DNA from: Tateyamaria sp. Alg231-49
GTDB lineage: Bacteria > Pseudomonadota > Alphaproteobacteria > Rhodobacterales > Rhodobacteraceae
Length of the DNA: 64,000 nucleotides
NCBI RefSeq assembly: GCF_900143535.1
Contig: NZ_FRFA01000008.1
Location: forward strand, 154,936-218,935
Direction of reading: 5' to 3'
Both the position numbers and the translations under genes were made by a program. This document shows, piece after piece, positions 1-8,256 of this stretch; position 1 is the first letter of the stretch, and each line of letters starts with the position of its first letter. The notes below the pieces were generated by a model. It was given only the letters and a program-made list of their open reading frames with translations. It was not told the origin of the DNA and searched no databases.

Positions 1-412
1 AGCCGTCAAATATTGGCCGCGATCTTTCATTTCTAACTTGTGCTCAAAGGGCGATCTTGTCGGGCAACCTATCATAGAGTCCCAACAAGGACAGTAGTCG
101 CTTGGGCAGGCTCATCTTTGGCAACTGCTTTTGCAAAGCGGTACGGGAAATAATTGCAGGGTTCGCTTTTTTGGCCTCAAAGCGATCGTTCACTGCGCGC
201 TGCCCCAATGATAGTCTTGCGACCAAACCTGCCGGACACCACACGCAGCCAGCCGACGGTTAACAGCGAAAAGTTGACAGTCATCCAGCTTGGGGTTTTC
301 AAGTTCGACATTGGTTCAGTTGTCGTGAACCGCCCAGCCGCCGCAGTCCGGAAATTGACGCCATGGACGGCGACAGAGAGTCCGAAGCCAATTCCGGCTC
401 GCGGTCAAAGCA
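1..412. other. Left-edge stretch without a supported gene
   Basis: I see no coding sequence here with both a ribosome site and recognisable protein character. The short reading frames on both strands lack a Shine-Dalgarno sequence and family motifs. The stretch may be degraded DNA or the tail of something that begins outside the window. Confidence 0.4.
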
Positions 413-910
413 CTAGGTGTACGCCCCTGAAGAATAGGTCAACTCATAGGAGTGGCTGTATAGCTCGAACACTATTCCAAAAGGATCCTCAACATACACC
501 ATGCGATATGGTTTTTCGTTTGGGTAGTAGTATCGGATCGGCATTCTCTGCTTTCCGCCAGCGCTTACAATTTTCTCGACGAGCCCCTCGACATCTGGGT
601 CTTGAATACAGAAGTGGAACGTCCCGTTTCGGCGGAAATCAATGTTGTCCTCTGGCGCGTAATTCCCATCGAATTCAAAGATTTCAATGCCAACTCTGTC
701 AGCCGTTGCAAGGTGAGCGATGCGAATTTTCTTCCAGTCGGGGCCAAAAACATCCGAACACATCATGCCGATGTCACTATCATCCTCAACAACATCAGTG
801 GGCGGCATAATGACATAAAAACCAAGCACCTCAGAGTAGAATTTCACGGCTGCATCGACGTCTGGCACGGAAAGACCGATATGCGAAAACGTTCTGGGGT
901 ATTGTTGCAT
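413..910 (-). CDS. VOC-superfamily (glyoxalase/dioxygenase fold) protein
   Basis: A 165-residue single-domain vicinal-oxygen-chelate protein. The N-terminal half reads SHIGLSVPDVDAAVKFY, a typical VOC opening with a metal-ligand His near residue 10. A second His lies in GTFHFCIQD, and the C-terminal module ends in DPFGIVFELYSHS with the usual ligand Glu. I chose the ATG at 910 because GGAG lies 5 bases upstream; a frame starting at 958 adds 16 residues unlike the family. These proteins bind a divalent metal and act as lyases, dioxygenases or resistance proteins, and nothing here fixes the substrate. It stands alone, with non-coding DNA on both sides. Confidence 0.8.
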   Translation of the reverse strand: MQQYPRTFSHIGLSVPDVDAAVKFYSEVLGFYVIMPPTDVVEDDSDIGMMCSDVFGPDWKKIRIAHLATADRVGIEIFEFDGNYAPEDNIDFRRNGTFHFCIQDPDVEGLVEKIVSAGGKQRMPIRYYYPNEKPYRMVYVEDPFGIVFELYSHSYELTYSSGAYT

Positions 911-1267
911 GGAGGCTCCATTTGGTGGTGGTTCAGCGATGCTACTCTGAGCCTTCAAGGCACGTCAAATTCTCCCCGAAGAAATGGCCGTGGATTGATC
1001 CGTGGCGAACATCCGGTTCTCTTCGACCTTTCTGAATGCTGGATGAGCAGTGGTGGCGAATTTTGCTCTTGCAGCGAAATTCCGGAAACTTGGCAAAGCG
1101 CCAGTTCGTACCAACCGCAGCGAATGACGGTCACGAGCCCATCTTCCCGATGCTGCGACTGTCGCGAACTGACAGTTTGTTGTTAGAGCGGACCTGAGCG
1201 GCGATTTCACCTAAGTTCAGAAAACAATGCTGTGCCTTAGGAACTGGAGACAACCTTTGGGATGTCG
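911..1267. other. Intergenic stretch, possible gene relic
   Basis: No gene with a ribosome site. The minus strand keeps one open frame (965-1210) with no recognisable domain. It resembles decayed or non-translated DNA more than a working gene. This impression is weak and rests on codon appearance only. Confidence 0.3.
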
Positions 1268-1423
1268 CTAGGCCGCCCGGCGATGTATTTCTCTCAATAA
1301 CTCTTCTGACGTTTTGTAGGTCGGCGCTAGCGATCCATCAGAAACTGATGTTCCAACCGGAAACGCCGCTTGGAGCTCGTAGATTTCAAGTATTTGTTTG
1401 GAGGTTTTGTATTCTGGTTTCAT
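1268..1423 (-). CDS. Small hypothetical protein (51 aa)
   Basis: Short ORF whose ATG at 1423 has a strong GAGGAG about 8 bases upstream, which is the main reason to call it. The product begins MKPEYKTSKQILEIYELQ and ends EELLREIHRRAA; it is charged, probably helical, and has no membrane segment or signal peptide. The longer frame that starts at 1468 adds 15 residues without a ribosome site. I do not recognise a family. No neighbour lies close on the same strand, so no function is suggested. Confidence 0.5.
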   Translation of the reverse strand: MKPEYKTSKQILEIYELQAAFPVGTSVSDGSLAPTYKTSEELLREIHRRAA

Positions 1424-1468
1424 ATCAGGGCTCCTCAGCTTGATTGGCAGTCGAGGCGCGGGCAGCAA

Positions 1469-1900
1469 ACGTCTGGGGGAGTTGCTATCGCCGCGCCTCG
1501 TGACCAGACGGACCCCCCACCCAAAAAAGAAACCATTAAACCAGTCCGTCCGATCACTTCAGATATGAGGGCGATTTGCCTGGTAAACTTTTGAAGGTCA
1601 GCCAAGTTCTTTGGACATCCCGCCAACTATTGTTGCGCAGCATGCAATTGCCCATTCAGCATCCCGCAGTCGGCACGACCGTTGTCCGCATAAGTGTCAT
1701 TGGCGCGCCCTGCGCCAAGGTCGGCTCAGAACCGTTTGTGACAGTTGATCCAAACCAAGCTCTGTCATACGGTGTTGTCCATGTCAGAGTTTCCGCATCA
1801 TGTCGTCTTAGAACGTCACGGCGCCCATCGTCGAAAGCGTTTTGCCGGATAGCCAGCGTCGCAACCACGCCACCCTGCACACGACGTTTGGAGACTTTAG
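1469..1900. other. Intergenic stretch before the oxygenase gene
   Basis: About 430 bases without a supported gene. Several short frames overlap one another on both strands but none has a convincing ribosome site or domain. The last part must hold the leader of the oxygenase gene, which is preceded by GGAG shortly before its ATG. I could not identify a clear promoter. Confidence 0.35.
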
Positions 1901-2866
1901 ATGACTGAATTCACAGAAGTACCGGTGCTTGATCTTGCGCCATTGATCAATGGCGAGGACACCCGCCAACTGGCCGCAAATTTCGCTGACGCCTATGGAA
2001 ACATCGGTTTTGCTTATATCGTTAACCATGGCGTACCCCCGACGTTGCGCAAAGCCGTGTTTGCTTACTCAAAGCGGTTTCACGACTTGCCGGACGCGGC
2101 AAAACAGGCAATCGCGCTCAATGAGACCCATCGCGGCTATATTGCCATCAACACCTCAACAGACGTGAATTCCGATCTGGCCGAGGTGACAAAACCCAAC
2201 CAATCCGCGTCGTTTATGATGATGCGAGAAGACACAAAGACCGATCCCGATTTGTATTTGTCCGGTCCAAACCAATGGCCAGATTTGAATGGGTTTCGGG
2301 ACGCGTGTGAGGCGTATGTGCAAGCAATGACCGAGTTGGGTCGCAAACTGATGGGATTGGCGCTGGATGCGATCGGCACGACTGACACGTCCATTCTCAA
2401 CGCGTTCGAAACACCAACGCTTTGGTTGCGCCTGCTTCACTATCCCCCGCTTCCGCCACAAGCGCCGCAAGATCTCTATGGATCCGCTCCGCACAAGGAC
2501 TTTGGGTGTTTGACGTTGCTGGCACAGGATGATGTCGGCGGTCTGCAGGTTCAGACGCCAGAGGGTCAGTGGGTGGATGCACCGCCGCAAGACGACGCTT
2601 TCATCGTGAACGTCGGCGACATGTTGCACCGCATGTCGAACGGAAAACTGTTGTCTACACCGCACAGGGTAATCAATGCTTCGGGGCGGGAGCGGTACTC
2701 GGTTCCATTCTTCTTTGACCCCAATGTGTTGGCGACCATCGAACCTCTCGCGGGAACGGGTTCAGCAAAGTTTGAACCCTTGATTTTCGGCGACTTTTTA
2801 AAGGGCGAATTGGAAGCCAGCTATGACGCACATCAGGCTGACCCATCAGATCAAAAATCAAAATAG
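1901..2866 (+). CDS. 2-oxoglutarate/Fe(II)-dependent oxygenase, isopenicillin N synthase-like
   Basis: A 321-residue enzyme of the isopenicillin-N-synthase-like superfamily. The N-terminal non-haem dioxygenase region (VPVLDLAPL, residues 7-15, and GFAYIVNHGVP, 36-46) is followed by a jelly-roll core. The iron ligands are visible as H198 and D200 (APHKDFG) and H255 (STPHRV). The co-substrate-binding pair is R265 and S267 (RYSVPFFFDPN). Such enzymes couple decarboxylation of 2-oxoglutarate to hydroxylation or desaturation, or form ethylene-type products; the substrate cannot be read from the sequence. GGAG sits 8 bases before the ATG. It appears to be a single-gene unit. Confidence 0.9.
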   Translation: MTEFTEVPVLDLAPLINGEDTRQLAANFADAYGNIGFAYIVNHGVPPTLRKAVFAYSKRFHDLPDAAKQAIALNETHRGYIAINTSTDVNSDLAEVTKPNQSASFMMMREDTKTDPDLYLSGPNQWPDLNGFRDACEAYVQAMTELGRKLMGLALDAIGTTDTSILNAFETPTLWLRLLHYPPLPPQAPQDLYGSAPHKDFGCLTLLAQDDVGGLQVQTPEGQWVDAPPQDDAFIVNVGDMLHRMSNGKLLSTPHRVINASGRERYSVPFFFDPNVLATIEPLAGTGSAKFEPLIFGDFLKGELEASYDAHQADPSDQKSK

Positions 2867-2915
2867 GGACAGTCCGCCCGTTTCCTGACGTTGTGATCAA
2901 TGGATTGTCGGCTTT

Positions 2916-2945
2916 GACGATGCAGTAAAGCGGCTCCGCATCGTC
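2916..2945. repeat. Inverted repeat in the intergenic region
   Basis: Arms GACGATGC (2916-2923) and GCATCGTC (2938-2945) pair perfectly over 8 bp around a 14-base loop. No T-run follows on either strand, so it is not a classic terminator. It lies between the oxygenase and the channel gene. Confidence 0.45.
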
Positions 2946-3084
2946 GGCTGCGGGTGAGAGGCCAGAAAGGTACAATTCTGGCCCACGGATGGGCGTTTGG
3001 AGTATGTTCATTAGGGGGCGTCCTGTCCTATGGTCCCGCAGCTTTGATGCTCGTGTTTGACGAGTGAACAGATAGGGCCAGACT

Positions 3085-3522
3085 ATGACGACGACACTGC
3101 AAATTCTGTTTGGCAGCGCCCTGTTGACGTTTTGTGCCCTTGTTCATGTGGGCATCGTGGCAGGCGCAATTCCGATTCTCAAAAAGGTTGGGCTGCGTGT
3201 CGTGCACAATGAGAATTCGTTCGGACGCGCGATCGTTCTGGGCACCAGCGTATTAATCATTCTTCTGGCGCATACGGTGCAGGTCTGGACATGGGCGATT
3301 GCGTTGATGGTCAGCGCGGCGATCACTGACTTCGCCACCAGCTTTTACTTTTCCATGGTGACTTACACGACGCTGGGCTACGGCGATCTTGTGCTGGGCG
3401 AAAGCTTGCGCATCTTTGGCACATTCGCTGCAGTCACCGGCATGCTGACTTTTGGCATAAGCACCGCGTTCCTGATCAGCATGCTCAGCGCCCTCTATCC
3501 AGAGATATACAACCGCCGCTAA
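3085..3522 (+). CDS. Potassium-channel-like membrane protein (pore-loop, 2-TM type)
   Basis: A 145-residue membrane protein with hydrophobic segments at about residues 5-29, 48-78 and 108-134. Between the last two lies the K+ selectivity filter TLGYGD (96-101), preceded by the pore helix FYFSMVTYT. This is the minimal ion-channel (Ion_trans_2) architecture, with no cytoplasmic regulatory domain such as RCK or a cyclic-nucleotide-binding domain. It would sit in the inner membrane as a tetramer. AGGG lies 7 bases before the ATG. The next gene starts about 120 bases downstream on the same strand, so co-transcription is possible but not shown. Confidence 0.85.
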   Translation: MTTTLQILFGSALLTFCALVHVGIVAGAIPILKKVGLRVVHNENSFGRAIVLGTSVLIILLAHTVQVWTWAIALMVSAAITDFATSFYFSMVTYTTLGYGDLVLGESLRIFGTFAAVTGMLTFGISTAFLISMLSALYPEIYNRR

Positions 3523-3640
3523 ACGCGCGGAAATTCAGATTGGGACGTTGCCCCCAATCCGGATGCAAAAACCGTTAACACATTCAACCATCCGTGGTAC
3601 TTCCAAGTCATTGATTTAGAATTTTGCGCTGAGGTCACGG

Positions 3641-4291
3641 ATGACAAATATTGCAGGCAAGGCCTACGCCATGAATGTGGTGACCCCAAGCAACCCGCGG
3701 GTCACATGGATCAACCGGCTTTTGTTCATGGCCGCACGGGGGATGCCGGAACGGCTCATGGGTCTGCTGGGCCTGTCTTTGATCCACTTTGCCCGCTGGG
3801 TGATCATCAAACCCCAAGACTGGCCTGATCTGGGTCAGGGCCGCCAAAAGATCGACAATGACTACATGCTGTTTTGCTCCAACTTCAACGGCACGTGGGA
3901 TCAATACATTGACGCCTTTTCAGACGGCATTCCCAACGGCCTGAACCTGTTTTGGTTTTCAGCCACCAAATACCCACTGTCGATCCCGGTGACCCCATTC
4001 AAGACTTACATCACCCACAATCAGATCCACACTGATTACTATTACAATGCCACACCGGGGGCAGCACAGCGCGATATTAAAACATCACTGGCCATGTACG
4101 ACGCTCTGCTAGACCTTGAAAAGGCTCACAAAAGCCAAACCCCCGAAGAGTTCGCCAAAACCTACAAGGCCGCTGTGGCCCGTGTACAGGCTGGGTTTGG
4201 TGACACGGGGTTCGGCCCGGTTGCCAGCCTCAGCACAGAAAGCGCCGACCTCAATCGCGGCGACTACATCGCCAGCGCAAGTGAGGGTTGA
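3641..4291 (+). CDS. DyP-associated soluble protein with HFARW/FCSNFNG motifs
   Basis: A 216-residue protein of unassigned function. The pattern HFARW (49-53), then YMLFCSNFNG (75-84), then an FKTYITHNQIHTDYYY block (120-135) recalls proteins I remember beside DyP-type and other haem peroxidases, which I believe adopt a ferredoxin-like (dimeric alpha/beta-barrel) fold. That assignment is memory-based. It has no signal peptide and no clear membrane helix. GAGG precedes the ATG by 6 bases. The following gene starts 3 bases after this stop, and its product carries the same three motifs, so the two are probably distant paralogues working with the peroxidase downstream. Confidence 0.6.
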   Translation: MTNIAGKAYAMNVVTPSNPRVTWINRLLFMAARGMPERLMGLLGLSLIHFARWVIIKPQDWPDLGQGRQKIDNDYMLFCSNFNGTWDQYIDAFSDGIPNGLNLFWFSATKYPLSIPVTPFKTYITHNQIHTDYYYNATPGAAQRDIKTSLAMYDALLDLEKAHKSQTPEEFAKTYKAAVARVQAGFGDTGFGPVASLSTESADLNRGDYIASASEG

Positions 4292-4293
4292 TC

Positions 4294-5295
4294 ATGCCTG
4301 ATCTCGACAGCGGACATATCTTTCTGACAACCTTTGCCCCCATTCGCGACACCGCCGCAAATCCGGACAAACACACTTCTTTCACGCAGGATGTGCGGAT
4401 CGCACTGGCCAGCATGCCCACGGCACTTCAATCCCCGGCAACCGAGAAAATTGGGGTGAACAGTCCGTTCGCACGTAACACCCGCACCCATCTTGCGCGG
4501 ATGTTTGTGCTGAACGACGTGGTCTACAATGGACGGTTGGGTAAAAACGCGCTGGCGGCCTCTATATCAGGTGACGATCCAGCCACGATCCAAAAGGTCG
4601 ACCGGCTCAACACCTCTTACCTTGTGTTCTGCGCTGACATTGACGCGGTCGAAGTTGACGGTGCTCCCCTGCCCCGCGACCTCGGCCCCGAAGACCAAAA
4701 ACGTGTTCGTGCCTCTTATGCGGCCAAGCTTTGGGAGACGATGGAGGACGAATTGCGCGCCGTCTATTCAAACTGCGTCGGCTTTGACAGCGTAGACAGT
4801 GCCGAGGACTTCGCAACCTATCTGGACCGCTGCCACGTGGAAACGACCATGCCGTTCCACGACTACTACCTCAAAATGCCCACGTTCAATCGGCTGCCCC
4901 TCAAGCTTTTGTTGGCCGCTGTTGGGGTGCCCCTTTTCTATGCACTTCTCGGTCTGATTTTGCGGATATTTGGGGTGATGGAGATGCCTGTCTTTGGCAC
5001 CAACACGCTGCTCGCTCTGATCTTTGGCGGGATTGCCACCATAGTCATCGGGTTCGCGGCCGTACTTTATGCCATCCACAACGGAGAAAAGCCGCTGCCC
5101 CCGGGGGAATATGATGATCTGCCCTCTGTGCTGAAATCTCTCTATTTGCAACGTGCATTTTCGGACTTTTATGTGGAATCCCAAGGGGTAGACGATGCCG
5201 ATCTACACGCACGCTTTGGCGCCTTTCTCAAGCAACACAAACCCAGCGACCGCTCCTGTCCGACACAGGCCCCCGGCGTGATAGGTGCTCCATGA
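4294..5295 (+). CDS. Membrane-anchored DyP-associated protein, paralogue of the preceding gene product
   Basis: A 333-residue protein. Its motif series HLARM (66-70), YLVFCADID (109-117) and HVETTMPFHDYY (181-192) parallels the preceding protein. Two hydrophobic segments follow at about 203-226 and 237-261, then a cytoplasmic-looking tail of about 70 residues. It therefore appears to be the membrane-bound partner of the set. I use the ATG at 4294 because GAGGG lies 7 bases upstream; the in-frame TTG at 4288 is less likely. The stop overlaps the peroxidase start as ATGA, which indicates translational coupling. Function unknown. Confidence 0.65.
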   Translation: MPDLDSGHIFLTTFAPIRDTAANPDKHTSFTQDVRIALASMPTALQSPATEKIGVNSPFARNTRTHLARMFVLNDVVYNGRLGKNALAASISGDDPATIQKVDRLNTSYLVFCADIDAVEVDGAPLPRDLGPEDQKRVRASYAAKLWETMEDELRAVYSNCVGFDSVDSAEDFATYLDRCHVETTMPFHDYYLKMPTFNRLPLKLLLAAVGVPLFYALLGLILRIFGVMEMPVFGTNTLLALIFGGIATIVIGFAAVLYAIHNGEKPLPPGEYDDLPSVLKSLYLQRAFSDFYVESQGVDDADLHARFGAFLKQHKPSDRSCPTQAPGVIGAP

Positions 5296-6959
5296 CCAAA
5301 GCCCTGAACTTGCACGACATACAAGGCAACGTGGTGCGCGCCTACGGGCGGTTTTCCTTTCCCTTTGCGCGCTATTTCTTCTTTCATATCGCTGACCGAA
5401 AAGCCGGGCGAAAATTCGTGGATGATGTGCGTGGCCAAGTGACCACAGCCGCACGCTGGCCCGATCAGACAAAAAAGCCGGACTGCACTGTGAACATCGG
5501 CCTCACGTTCTTTGGACTTTGGCAGTTGGGCGTACCTGCGCGCACGCTCAAAGGCATGCCAGACGAATTCGTAGACGGCATGAAGGCGCGCGCCTTTGTC
5601 CTTGGGGATCGCGACACAACCAAAGTGGCCGAGAATGACCCCGAATGGGATGCCCATTGGGATTTAATCTGGCAGCGCAACCGCATGCCAGGCACGTCTG
5701 GTCGCGATGACGTGCACATCTGGGTGTCACTCAATGCGCAACTCAAGACACCCGGCACTGCTGAGCCTGTGGACGCGCTGGAGGATCAGACGCAGTGGTT
5801 GCGCGACTTGTGTGACGCCACGGATGGCGGCGTACGTTTGTTGAGTGGGCATGGCAAGGACGGCAAGGCGGACTATCAGTCCGCCAACGCAGTCTTTGAT
5901 AAGTACGGTGAAACAGAACTGCCCACCCCAAAAGAGCATTTCGGCTTTGCTGACGGCATTGGAGACCCGGTCTTTGACGGGCAATATGATCCAGAGAAAA
6001 CCAAGACGGCAGTAATCGGACGGGGCAAGCAGGTGGATGGCAAGTGGGTGCCAATCCAGACCGGTGAATTCATCCTTGGTCATCCAGACGAAAGCCAGGA
6101 ACTCCCGCCCGCCGCCATGCCGCCTGAATTTTCGCAAAACGGCACCTTCATGGCCTTCCGCAAACTGCATGAATATGTGGGTCGGTTCGATGAGGTTCTG
6201 GCAGAAGAAGCCAAATCATTTGCCGCGGTTATGGACGTCTCTGCCGAAGAGGCGGCACAAACGCTGCGGGCAAAAATGTGCGGACGCTGGTCAGATGGGG
6301 TGCCACTGGCCACCGTGCCAACTTACGCAAAATGGCAAGCCTTCCGGTCAGAACATGGGTTTGACGACCCGGACCCTGTCAAAGCTCTGGAAAATCAGGC
6401 CAAATACCTGCGGTCTCCGGCTGCATCTGACTTTCATTACGCCGACGACATGCCCGGTTTCAACGTGCCCGGTGGGGCGCATATCCGCCGGATGAACACG
6501 CGCGACTACCTTGATCCTTTGAACAAACCCGGCGTTGATGATACAGGCTGTCCCTTCTCAAACGAAAACGCCACCCACGCGCTCAACAAGCGCCGTCGTG
6601 TGTTGCGGCGGGGGTTGCCATACGGGGCGTCGGACCCGAGCAAAAACACGGACGACACCGAACAGGGCGTGGCCATGATGATCATCGGAACCAGCTTGTT
6701 TCGTCAGTTTGAATTCGTGCAGCAACAGTGGGTTCAGTACGGGCTCGACTTCCATCAAGGCAACAACACCTGCCCGATGCTGGGAGAACACCGCACGCAC
6801 ACACGGTTTACGATTCCGTCAGACCCGAAGTCAGGCAAGCCGCCCTACATCATGAGCAAGCTCAAGACCTTTGTGGAATGTCGTGGAGGGGAATACTTCT
6901 TTATCCCATCGATGACATGCCTGCGCCTGATCGCGATGGGGATCGTTGACCCGACCTGA
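5292..6959 (+). CDS. DyP-type peroxidase
   Basis: A 555-residue dye-decolourising haem peroxidase, in the size range of the longer DyP classes. It opens with DIQGNVVRAYGRF (9-21). GFADG (218-222) supplies the catalytic aspartate D221. The proximal haem histidine is probably H397 in HIRRMNTRD, and the distal arginine probably lies in RRGLPYG (439-445). There is no Sec or Tat signal peptide and no encapsulin gene nearby, so a cytoplasmic enzyme is expected, perhaps held at the membrane by the partner encoded just upstream (ATGA overlap). The family oxidises bulky aromatics or porphyrins with H2O2; the physiological substrate is unknown. Confidence 0.9.
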   Translation: MTKALNLHDIQGNVVRAYGRFSFPFARYFFFHIADRKAGRKFVDDVRGQVTTAARWPDQTKKPDCTVNIGLTFFGLWQLGVPARTLKGMPDEFVDGMKARAFVLGDRDTTKVAENDPEWDAHWDLIWQRNRMPGTSGRDDVHIWVSLNAQLKTPGTAEPVDALEDQTQWLRDLCDATDGGVRLLSGHGKDGKADYQSANAVFDKYGETELPTPKEHFGFADGIGDPVFDGQYDPEKTKTAVIGRGKQVDGKWVPIQTGEFILGHPDESQELPPAAMPPEFSQNGTFMAFRKLHEYVGRFDEVLAEEAKSFAAVMDVSAEEAAQTLRAKMCGRWSDGVPLATVPTYAKWQAFRSEHGFDDPDPVKALENQAKYLRSPAASDFHYADDMPGFNVPGGAHIRRMNTRDYLDPLNKPGVDDTGCPFSNENATHALNKRRRVLRRGLPYGASDPSKNTDDTEQGVAMMIIGTSLFRQFEFVQQQWVQYGLDFHQGNNTCPMLGEHRTHTRFTIPSDPKSGKPPYIMSKLKTFVECRGGEYFFIPSMTCLRLIAMGIVDPT

Positions 6960-6991
6960 GCACATGCACACGCACACGGAAATCCCGCGCG

Positions 6992-8080
6992 TTAGCGGCT
7001 CATGCGATAGACTGTCCCGTTGCCCACAGAAACAAACAGGATGCTGCCATCGGCATCCTCGACGATATCGCGCACGCGCAAGGTCTCGTCACTTTCGAGC
7101 TGTTCGACTTCGCGCACGCGTTTGCCGGATACATCCAGCCTCGAGATATAGCTGAACTTGAGTGAACCGACGAACATGTCGCCCTTCCATTCAGGGAACA
7201 TACTACCCTGATAGACTATCAATCCCGAAGGAGCGATGGACGGGTCCCAGTAGTGCGCCGGCTGCTCCATGCCCGGTGCCGACGTGCCCTGCCCGATCTT
7301 GGCACCCGAATAATGCACCCCATAGGAAATCACAGGCCACCCAAAGTTCGCGCCCTTTTGTATCCGGTTCACTTCGTCCCCACCTTGTGCGCCGTGTTCC
7401 GCTGTCCAAAGCGTGCCGCGCGCATCCAGACCTGCGCCCTGAGGATTGCGGTGTCCGTAAGACCAGATTTCAGGCCTTGCCCCCTCCACATCCACAAAGG
7501 GGTTGTCGCCCGGCACCGTCCCATCCCGGTTCACTCGAACGATAGAACCGTTGTGCACGGAACGATCCTGCGCAGATGGGCGATCCCCCCGGTCTCCAAT
7601 GGTGACAAAGAGCGTGCCATCGCGCGCTTCGACCACGCGGCTGCCAAAGTGCCTCCCCCCGGAGCTGCCAGGGGCGCTTTCAAACAGGTCGCGCAAGTTG
7701 ACGAGACGACGGCCATCCGCGCTCAACTCTGCCGCAGCTAGGGCTGTGCCCGCCCCGCTGCCCTGCCGCTTGGAATAGGTCAGAAACAAGGTGCGGGTAC
7801 GGGCAAAATCGCGCGCCAGTGTGATGTCGAGAAGACCACCCTGCCCCCGTGCCACGACACGCGGCGTACCCGCCACCTTGTTTTTCCGCCCGTCCCGGAT
7901 CAGTTGCAGCGCACCATCGCGCTCAGTAACCAGCAGACCACCATCCGGCATTGGCGCCACAGCCCAAGGTTCATCAAGCCCGGTTGCAACGGCTGTCACA
8001 GCGACAGCCCCCCGCTCAGCATCAAGCGCAAGTGCGGGCGCGGCCAAAAGGGTCAGGGCAAGGGCAAGGGCGTTTTTCAT
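6992..8080 (-). CDS. PQQ-dependent aldose sugar dehydrogenase, secreted (YliI-like)
   Basis: A 362-residue beta-propeller protein of the soluble glucose dehydrogenase/YliI family. A Sec signal peptide (MKNALALALTLLAAPALA) sends it to the periplasm. Family blocks follow: DEPWAVAPMPDGGLLVTERDG in the first blade, GGLLDITLARDF with the neighbouring catalytic region, RVNRDGTVPGDNPF, YGHRNPQGAG and ANFGWPVISYGVHYSG. Members oxidise aldose sugars using pyrroloquinoline quinone. GGGAA lies 6 bases before the ATG. It is convergent with the peroxidase gene and divergent from the ABC importer; no PQQ biosynthesis genes are in the window. Confidence 0.9.
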   Translation of the reverse strand: MKNALALALTLLAAPALALDAERGAVAVTAVATGLDEPWAVAPMPDGGLLVTERDGALQLIRDGRKNKVAGTPRVVARGQGGLLDITLARDFARTRTLFLTYSKRQGSGAGTALAAAELSADGRRLVNLRDLFESAPGSSGGRHFGSRVVEARDGTLFVTIGDRGDRPSAQDRSVHNGSIVRVNRDGTVPGDNPFVDVEGARPEIWSYGHRNPQGAGLDARGTLWTAEHGAQGGDEVNRIQKGANFGWPVISYGVHYSGAKIGQGTSAPGMEQPAHYWDPSIAPSGLIVYQGSMFPEWKGDMFVGSLKFSYISRLDVSGKRVREVEQLESDETLRVRDIVEDADGSILFVSVGNGTVYRMSR

Positions 8081-8256
8081 ATCAGATTCCCGTCTGTCAA
8101 ACGATGGATAGGGCTTCTTTGCAGTCCATATGTGCCGTTTTTGGCGGAATTACAGGAAAATTGCCCGCTGCATCGTAAAGTAATCCACTTTTCTTTTTCA
8201 AAAGCCGCACGTAACGTCCTTCACCAGAACAACAGTTCCAATAAGGGAGAAACAAA

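Noticed and set aside
154..810. 218-residue plus-strand open frame over the VOC gene
   Set aside because: Overlaps the VOC gene antisense, with no domain, and its first part has no ribosome site.
1435..1626. 63-residue minus-strand frame before the 51-residue ORF
   Set aside because: No proper ribosome site spacing and no family; overlaps other frames of equal quality.
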